Under the pieces are notes generated by a model. The model was not told where the DNA came from, searched no databases, and saw nothing but the letters and a program-made list of their open reading frames with translations. Positions 58,310 through 64,000 of a DNA stretch of 64,000 nucleotides are shown here, piece by piece. The DNA comes from Symbiodinium microadriaticum. Its lineage: Eukaryota; Sar; Dinophyceae; Suessiales; Symbiodiniaceae. Within the stretch, counting starts at the first letter, position 1; every line of letters starts with the position of its first letter. The stretch is taken from positions 1,131,013 to 1,195,012 of the forward strand of contig LSRX01000055.1 of NCBI GenBank assembly GCA_001939145.1. The letters are read 5' to 3'. The position numbers were made by a program, and so were the translations under genes.

Positions 58310-58480
58310 TCAAATACTCGTATTTCAGCTAGCAAGCAAGGAAGCCAGCAAAGAAGTGAGCCGGTAGGTGTCAGCAAGCACGCAAGCAAGAGCGAGCGAG
58401 GAAGCAAGTGAGCAGGTAGGTTGGTAGGTACTAGCTGACTAGCTGACTGACTGACTTACTGACGAGCTAGCTAGCCAGCT
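58310..58480. repeat. Degenerate tetranucleotide repeat (AGCA/AGGTAGGT/CTGA)
   Basis: GCAAGCAAGGAAG..GGTAGGTTGGTAGG..GCTGACTGACTGACTTAC. Confidence 0.85.
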
Positions 58481-58741
58481 TTGCAAGCAGACATACAGAC
58501 ATACAGGCATCAGAGGTACATACACATGTACACACAAACGTACATGCGTGCCTGCAGACGACGCCAAGCTTTTTCCCCTCTGGCTCACTTAGAGGTCGCC
58601 AGGAGGGTGGACACGCTTGCAGGGACCCCAGGCCTAGGTGCCTTCGGTTGCACAGACAAGTCTCATTGAGCCTGTCGCGCTTTAGCCTCCGGATATCCAG
58701 TTTAGTCCTAACCATGGGTCTCTGCAAGCGGAGAGTTCTGC

Positions 58742-58930
58742 GAAGGGCTTGGGGTAGTTGTCTTCTGTACAAGGAGGTCCACCTCAAGCAGCTCGTGGGC
58801 TAGGTTGGCCTCCTTGGCATCGTGCGCCTCCTGAATCAACTGTCGCCCCTGACGCAGGAGCTGCAGTGCATAGGCCTCGTCTTCTGCTCCCGACCGCAAC
58901 AGAAGCTTTCCTGCCCGGCTCATCACAAGC
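58742..58930 (-). CDS. Exon, helical repeat-like protein
   Basis: Acceptor aagcccag|GCTTGTG, frame SRAGKLLLRSGAEDEAYALQ, LLRQGRQLIQEAHDAKEANL, AHELLEVDLL, donor CTCCTT|GTACAG. Amphipathic helices in the style of TPR or coiled coil. Between the TPR exons (61-62 kb) and 57.85-58.2 kb on the same strand, so likely the same gene. Confidence 0.6.
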
Positions 58931-59254
58931 CTGGGCTTGTCTTGGGCTTGTACAACAAGGTTTCATAAGGGCTTCGGCAAGGCTTTAACAGGGAATTGCT
59001 TTTTTTTGGGAAGTAATTCTTGGAAGGGTGAGTCCCTCTAACCTTAAACCCTAAAGTCAAGAAGGGAAGGCTTCGCAGCATTTGTTTAAGGCTTGATTGG
59101 GCTTCATACGGTTTTCTGGGGCGGCTCTTCGAGGCACGTTGGGAGTTTTGCATGGCTTGTTACCATTAAGAACATGTATCTCATAATTACACACACATGT
59201 TGTTTGTATATATTTGTACACATATATGTATATATACATATGTAAGCTCAGCTA

Positions 59255-59475
59255 CTAAATAAATAACTTGTCGTTTATGTCTCTCATCATTTGTTCCCAC
59301 ACACTAAACTGAGATTCTGAGATACTTGCATCTGTGAAGGCGGCCAAGAAGCCCTGCATTGCCATCTCGGTCTTGGCCGCGGCTTTGAAGGTTTTGCATC
59401 GCATCTTCAATTGGCGACCGCAAGCTGGACAAGTCCACCCCGGGGGACTGCTCTTGTATGTCCTTAGCTCCAAGC
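59255..59475 (-). CDS. Exon with CPxC zinc-binding motif
   Basis: LRTYKSSPPGWTCPACGRQL, KMRCKTFKAAAKTEMAMQGF, LAAFTDASISESQFSVWEQM, MRDINDKLFI, stop. CPACGRQLKMRC looks like half of a zinc ribbon. An in-frame stop just upstream means it starts at an acceptor near 59475 (cctaag|GC). It may be a terminal exon of one gene. Confidence 0.55.
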
Positions 59476-59545
59476 CTTAGGATGTATAGGCTTTTCCCCT
59501 ACAGAACCCCCAAAAGAGACCCTATCAAGCCCCAAACACCACTCC

Positions 59546-59653
59546 TCAGAGAGCCCAATACCCCTTAATTAAGGAATATAGCTTGAATCATAATATTAAG
59601 GCCCCTATAATTTAAGGTATGTTCCTTATTTAAGGGGTATTGGGCTCTCTGGG
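59546..59653. mobile_element. MITE-like element, family II, copy 2
   Basis: Same ends as 5155-5263 (CAATACCCCTTAATTAAGGA and complement). Confidence 0.9.
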
Positions 59654-59779
59654 TCTACGAGGAAGGAGGATCCATGGCCATCTCCAAGCACTCGAAGAGC
59701 GGCGTTGTATGCACAGAGTCGCATCGAGCATGAACCTCGAAAGCTTCGCGTAGTGCCTGGCATGCGGCCGCTCGGGGCT

Positions 59780-59868
59780 AAACCCTAAACCCCCTAAACC
59801 CCCTAAACCCCCTAAACCCCCTAAACCCCCTAAACCCGCCTAAACCCCCTAAACCCTAAAACCCTATA
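59780..59868. repeat. CCCCCTAAA tract
   Basis: Ten units, mostly CCCCCTAAA in place of CCCTAAA. Confidence 0.9.
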
Positions 59869-59971
59869 TAAAGCCTTGCCCATGAGCCTCAAAGGCCTCC
59901 GAGTGCCTGCTCTCCTTCGGCTTGCTTTCGGAGTTTTGATTATGGGCTTAGGGCTTTGGGAGTTTAGGGTC

Positions 59972-60070
59972 TACCCATAGGCCCCTTAGTTCCTTTTGGT
60001 GGCTTTTTTGCGGTTTATATTTAGAATCCTATAAAGCAATCCTAAAGAGGAACTACGCAGGGGCTTATGG
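59972..60070. mobile_element. MITE-like element, family I
   Basis: TACCCATAGGCCCCTTAGTT and degenerate complement; core TTAGAATCCTATAAAGCAAT. Confidence 0.8.
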
Positions 60071-60082
60071 TCTCGGTTTACC

Positions 60083-60187
60083 CTACGGGGGCCATCTACC
60101 CAAATGGTATATACCTTGGCCTTAAAGTAGTCCCTACATAGGTACATTGGGGCCAAAGTATATGCTAGGCACCTGGACCCTTACGGT
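60083..60187. mobile_element. MITE-like element, family III
   Basis: Inner arms GGTATATACCTTGGCC and GGCCAAAGTATATGC pair; the outer right end is CACCTGGACCCTTACGG. Only 12 bp from the preceding family I copy. Confidence 0.7.
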
Positions 60188-60439
60188 TTAGGGTTTTGGG
60201 AGTTTCGGGTCTAGGGGGGGTGAGTGCGTGTGCAGGGTTTACAAAGCAACAAATTCTACAGGCGCTCTATGGGGTTTTGTTTTTTGTGCTAGTTGAGCAT
60301 TTGGGATTTAGAGCTTAGGGACCAGAGTTTACGGTTAAAGCTACTTTAAAGGGGGATTCTAAGGACTCATAGTTTGAGACGTTTTATGGGCCCAAAGATC
60401 CTATATGAGGCTTTTGGGCTATGTTGAGCCTTGGGGGTA

Positions 60440-60720
60440 AAACCCTAAAGGCCCTAAACCCTAAATCCCAAACCCTAAACCCCTAAACCCCTAAACCCTA
60501 AACCCCTAAACCCTAAACACCTAAACCCTAAACCACAAAGGCCCTAAACCCTAAACCCCAAAGGCCCTAAACCCTAAACGTGAGATTCAGGGTTGAGTCT
60601 TCAAGGCTCAGGGGTTAGAATCGGTGCGTTTTGCTGGCACTTTTCTCGGGTTTGGGGTTTAGCGTTTAGGGGTTTAGGGGTTTAGGGTTTAGGGTTTAGG
60701 GTCTGGGGTCTAGAGTTCAG
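60440..60720. repeat. CCCTAAA tracts then TTTAGGG tract
   Basis: C-rich to 60580, G-rich at 60660-60710; orientation switch within 100 bp. Confidence 0.9.
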
Positions 60721-60918
60721 CAATTTAGGGTTCTACCTGCGGCACTATGTTCAACTTGCTTCTCTTTGTCTACAGTTACATGCTTGAATGTGTTTCCGAG
60801 ACCCCCTCCAAAGCACCACCCGCACAATTCAAGAAATCCGTACATTCCGCAAAACACAACCAGAAGCCCTTTGGAGCTAACAGCAGATTCCTGCCGTTAG
60901 GGGAACTGGGCTCTCTTG

Positions 60919-60975
60919 GTATAGTAACACTAAACCCTAAACCCTAAACCCTAAACTCTAAACCCTAGTATAGTA
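60919..60975. repeat. CCCTAAA tract between 8-bp direct repeats
   Basis: GTATAGTA at 60919-60926 and 60968-60975 flank about five CCCTAAA units, right beside the TPR exon end at 60985. Confidence 0.7.
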
Positions 60976-60984
60976 TTCACACAC

Positions 60985-62510
60985 AGTGCAGCTCCTTCTG
61001 CAGTGCTTTCGCCAATCCCTCGGCAGCACCACAGAAGAGGGGGCTGGAGCGTCCCACCGTTGCCGCGTAAAGTGTGTAGGCCTTCTGGTACTCTTCCTCG
61101 GCAGGGACTGCTCGAGCAGGGTGAGTGATCGGGGGAAGCGGCTGGGAGTGGGTGGACGAAGTAGAGCGACAGAGTTCACCCCTCCGACCTACAATCATGA
61201 CAGTCCATCAACAGCTCGGCGAATCTAACCCCCAAAGCACTCCACATCTTCCTCCCAACAAGAGCTGTGCATCCGGCGTTACTGGGCTTAAAGGCCTGAA
61301 ACGCTTCTTCTTTAAGCCCTATACGCCCAAACCCTAACCCCAAAGCCTGAACCCAACACCCTGAACCCCAAACCCGTTATCCTAAACCCCTAACCATGTT
61401 AAAGGAACCCCTAGAGGCACCCTTAAAGGAACCCCCTACCGAAACCCTAAACTCTAAACCGAGGAAACCAACCTACCAACAAGCCAAGCTTCCGCAGCTT
61501 CCCCAGGGCGGCCCATGTCGTGAAGGCAGCCGCCCAGCGAGGAGTGCAGCTTGGCGATGGTCACCGGTTGGTCGGGCTCTTGCTCCTAGGTTTTTAAGGT
61601 TTGGGGTTTAGGGTTTAGTGTTTAGGGTTTAGGAATGGTCACCGGTAGGTCGGGCTCTTTGCTTAGGGACTTGAATGCGTTTAGGCCCTTCATGGGGTTA
61701 AGAGAACTTTTCGGTTTCAGTGCCTTAGTCTCTTGCTCTTGGGGAGTTTAGGGTTTTGAGGCTGCTTAGTTTGTTTTTGCGATGTTGGGTTTTAGGGTCT
61801 GTAGTCTGGCCTCTAGGGACTTAGGACTTAGGGGTGCAGGGCGTTTGTGTTGTTGTCGGCCTCATGCTGGGGGGGTTTGGGGGGTCTATTATTCATGCTC
61901 CTGGGCTTTGAGGCTCATGAGTTTAAGGTTCAATTCGGGCTGTTGCTGCACGGATATACGGGGGAGTTTTGGATTATGCGCGTTGCAACTCTTTTTAACC
62001 TACAAGCTCAAGGCCCGGAATCGGCAACCTAAACCTCCTCCGCCCCTAAACCCCAAACCCGAAACCCCTAAACCCTGAACCCAAAACCCCTAAACCCTAA
62101 CGAAACCCGAACCCAAGCGGCCTGGAACTCTGCCAGGGCCTGTCGAAGCATCGGCAGAGCCTCCTCGTATCTTCCCATGTTCCTTTGCGGCGGAGAATTC
62201 CTATTAAGGGTTTGGCCTAAACCCAAAACCCTAAACTAGACAGTCGATGCTAAAAAATGCGACACCTGAACCTCTAAGCGGGTGCGCAGGGTCTGTTTCG
62301 AAAAGCAAAGACTGCAAAAAGTGCACAAGCAGAGAGGGGCCCCTAACAGCACAACCAACTAAGACGAGCCTTGGGGGTTGAGGGCTTGGGCCTAGGGCTG
62401 AGAAGCAGTTCTGAAAATCGCCCTGGCTCTTCTTGCAGATGGCCAGATTCCAGACATCCTCCTGCAGGGTAATGCCGGCGAGGTCAAGGAAGAACTCTAA
62501 AACCAAACGA
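60985..62510 (-). CDS. TPR-repeat protein gene fragment (spliced)
   Basis: Exons on the minus strand: near 62500-62425 (EDVWNLAICKKSQG), 62182-62122 (NMGRYEEALPMLRQALAEFQ), 61585 to about 61495 (EQEPDQPVTIAKLHSSLGGC, LHDMGRPGEAAEAW) and 61107-60985 (LPAEEEYQKAYTLYAATVGR, SSPLFCGAAEGLAKALQKEL). GRYEEAL..LRQAL.., LH..LG.CL.D.GR..EAA and YQKAY.LYA..VG..SP fit successive tetratricopeptide repeats of the kinesin-light-chain type. The 62122 exon uses a GC donor (TTCCAG|GCCGC) and joins the next in phase 0. The donor of the first exon and the borders after 61495 are not settled. Likely a protein-interaction scaffold. Confidence 0.6.
61557..61660. repeat. TTTAGGG tract between about 26-bp direct repeats at a TPR exon
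   Basis: ATGGTCACCGGTTGGTCGGG+CTCTT at 61557-61581 and ATGGTCACCGGTAGGTCGGG+CTCTT at 61635-61659, enclosing TTTAGGG variants. The left copy lies inside the TPR exon. Confidence 0.9.
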
Positions 62511-62642
62511 GCAGAACATCGATGCTTTTCAGCGGTGTACACATTAAGATTGAGGGTTCAAAGCTTGGCCGCTAAACCCCAAACCCTAAACCCCAAAAGT
62601 TGCGAGACTCAAAAGCCCCCGGGCCCGGCCCAGATCCACTGT

Positions 62643-62705
62643 AAATATATATATATATATATATATGTATATAATATATATATATATATACATACATACA
62701 TACAT
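62643..62705. repeat. Microsatellite (TA)n/(CATA)n
   Basis: TA runs followed by CATACATACATA, abutting a family VI fragment (62706-62791). Confidence 0.95.
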
Positions 62706-62938
62706 ACAAATTAGAATAGAGTTTTGGGGTACATTGTACTATAATCATAAAAGTGAACTCCAAAACAGTATTGGTAATTATTTAGGCCCCTATATTGTCG
62801 CGTCCCAAGCCGGGTTTAGGGTGAAGGGCCGTGTAGGGCTTTCGTGGACAAGAAACTGCGCAATACAGACACCCGAATATTGCGAGTCCTATTCACCATG
62901 GGTCCTTCTTAGAGAGCGTTCAAGGCAGTTCGTTTATC

Positions 62939-62996
62939 CTGGCAGAATGGGTGCTCAAATTCATCAAAATCGGGGTCCCTTTCATGGCATGGCAAG
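62939..62996 (-). CDS. Exon, acidic/aromatic segment
   Basis: Acceptor aatttccgag|CTTGCC, frame SLPCHERDPDFDEFEHPFCQ, donor TGCCAG|GATAAAC (GA type). The plus strand is also open; the GA donor with AG and the composition favour minus. Confidence 0.5.
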
Positions 62997-63015
62997 CTCG
63001 GAAATTTTGCAAGCA

Positions 63016-63111
63016 TACCCATAGCCTCCTAAGTAGTTCCTGTTTGTGGCTCATATTTAGGATCATACAAGGGTAACCCCGAAAAGGAACTACTTTCGAG
63101 CCTATGCATAG
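63016..63111. mobile_element. MITE-like element, family I
   Basis: TACCCATAGCCTCCTAAGTA and inverted ACTACTTTCGAGCCTATGCA; core TTAGGATCATACAAGGGTAA, the most diverged copy. Confidence 0.8.
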
Positions 63112-63508
63112 CTCGTAGGGTGCTTCATCATGGGCTCCCTGCCTGGTTTTGTAATCAAGTTGAACAAAAGCCTAAACCCTAAACCCTGTAAACCCTGAGC
63201 CCTAAACCCTCTAAAACCTAAACCGGCATCCTTGTCCGGTGTGCCTCCTTTCCTTAGGTCGACTGTGAGCATGCACCAGATCGCAAAACAAAAAAGCATT
63301 GTACGGTTTAGGTTCCGAGAATGCCCCGCTTAAACATTCGGGTTTTTTGTGTTTGGTGTAAAGTTTAGGGTTTGAGTTTAGGGTTTCGGGGCTTGGATGG
63401 CTAGGCGAAATATGGCAGACACACAGAAACACACATGCGCATAACGAAGATGCACGAACACAGTCGAGACAGAGAGAGATACAGAGAACAAGACACCGAC
63501 AAAAAACA

Positions 63509-63608
63509 ATTGGCGCAGTGAACCATCAATCTCGACGATATCAGCATCGACTATGCTAAACGATTCAGAGCGGGTGGTGTGGCAGTCATGTACCACGATT
63601 CCCTTTCG
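63509..63608 (-). CDS. Exon, unknown protein, 33 codons
   Basis: Acceptor gtttgaggtag|CGAAAG, frame RKGIVVHDCHTTRSESFSIV, DADIVEIDGSLRQ, donor CCAATT|GTTTTTTG. Alternating hydrophobic residues suggest beta strands (IVVHD, FSIVDADIVEI). No family recognised, but coding character is among the clearest here. Confidence 0.6.
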
Positions 63609-63699
63609 CTACCTCAAACCCTAAACCCTAAACCGTGTGTAAGTTACTCGATGTAATGCAAGCCCTTTAACCCTAAACTCTAAACCCTAATTAAGCCCT

Positions 63700-63790
63700 A
63701 AGCATACCGAGCAGAGGCAAGAAGCTGCTGAACTCGGAGCTGCAGTCACAGGCTCGAGAAAGTCTAAGCAAGGGTCCTGAATAATTCGAC
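63700..63790 (-). CDS. Candidate exon upstream of 63509-63608
   Basis: RIIQDPCLDFLEPVTAAPSS then AASCLC, donor CTCG|GTATGCTTAGG. Same strand as the following exon; the plus strand is also open. Confidence 0.35.
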
Positions 63791-64000
63791 TCGGGCTTTG
63801 GGCTCTGACATTACAACGATGTTAAATTGAGGAACTCTAAATCTTACTGTTGCACCTTCGGCAGGCCTCTGCATTACCAAACAACATGCTCCCACCATCT
63901 CTTAACCCTAAAGCCTGGCTTCCAAATCCAGTGCCGCAACTCTCCAACCCTCCATCGGGGTTTAGGACTTGAAAACCCTAAACCCTAGACCCTAACCTAA

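Noticed and set aside
1-64000. tRNA, rRNA, spliced-leader or snRNA genes
   Set aside because: No cloverleaf-like or conserved rRNA segment was recognised by eye. A covariance-model search would be needed to exclude them.

Overview
The window looks like nuclear DNA of a dinoflagellate, most likely Symbiodiniaceae or a relative. Three features point there. TTTAGGG/CCCTAAA tracts are scattered on both strands. Genes are broken into short exons, many joined by AG|GC or AG|GA donors and AG|G acceptors. There are no operons, ribosome binding sites or compact ORFs. Genus and species cannot be decided from the sequence. Almost every long ATG-to-stop frame is a simple repeat, a telomere-like repeat (which translates as GLGFRV-type strings) or a shadow of a short exon, so I searched for exons directly by reading peptides and splice borders.

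Best-supported gene: minus strand, 30470 to 25169. Nine short exons join in one frame into an SGNH/GDSL esterase resembling carbohydrate esterase family 2, with blocks GDSIT, GTND and DGTHP. None of its eight internal introns needs a GT donor: six begin GC and two begin GA. Other minus-strand spliced loci are a TPR-repeat protein (about 62.5-61.0 kb, perhaps continuing to 57.85 kb), a Rossmann methyltransferase-like exon pair (17.5 and 15.7 kb), a four-exon gene of unknown function (8.0-5.3 kb), an exon cluster at 47.6-46.9 kb, and three tandem copies of a Cys-rich exon with a Ser/Thr linker (22.5-21.2 kb). Some exons read best on the plus strand (19.3, 24.1, 46.6, 51.6-54.6 kb).

The rest is intronic or intergenic and dominated by (1) TTTAGGG-like tracts, (2) at least eight families of about 75-120 bp palindromic, MITE-like elements, (3) tandem and segmental repeats and (4) microsatellites. 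In the esterase gene every recognised mobile element and telomere-like tract lies in an intron. Several telomere-like tracts are flanked by direct repeats of 12-35 bp like target duplications, and in several exons the telomere-like unit itself gives the likely 5' splice site (G|GTTTAGGG). This suggests that telomere-like insertions seed or enlarge introns.

A single N at 54080 separates two apparently identical 651-bp copies; this is probably an unmerged contig overlap rather than biology.

Caution: exons here are GC-rich and often open in three or more frames. Where no family motif anchors the reading, strand and frame are marked uncertain.
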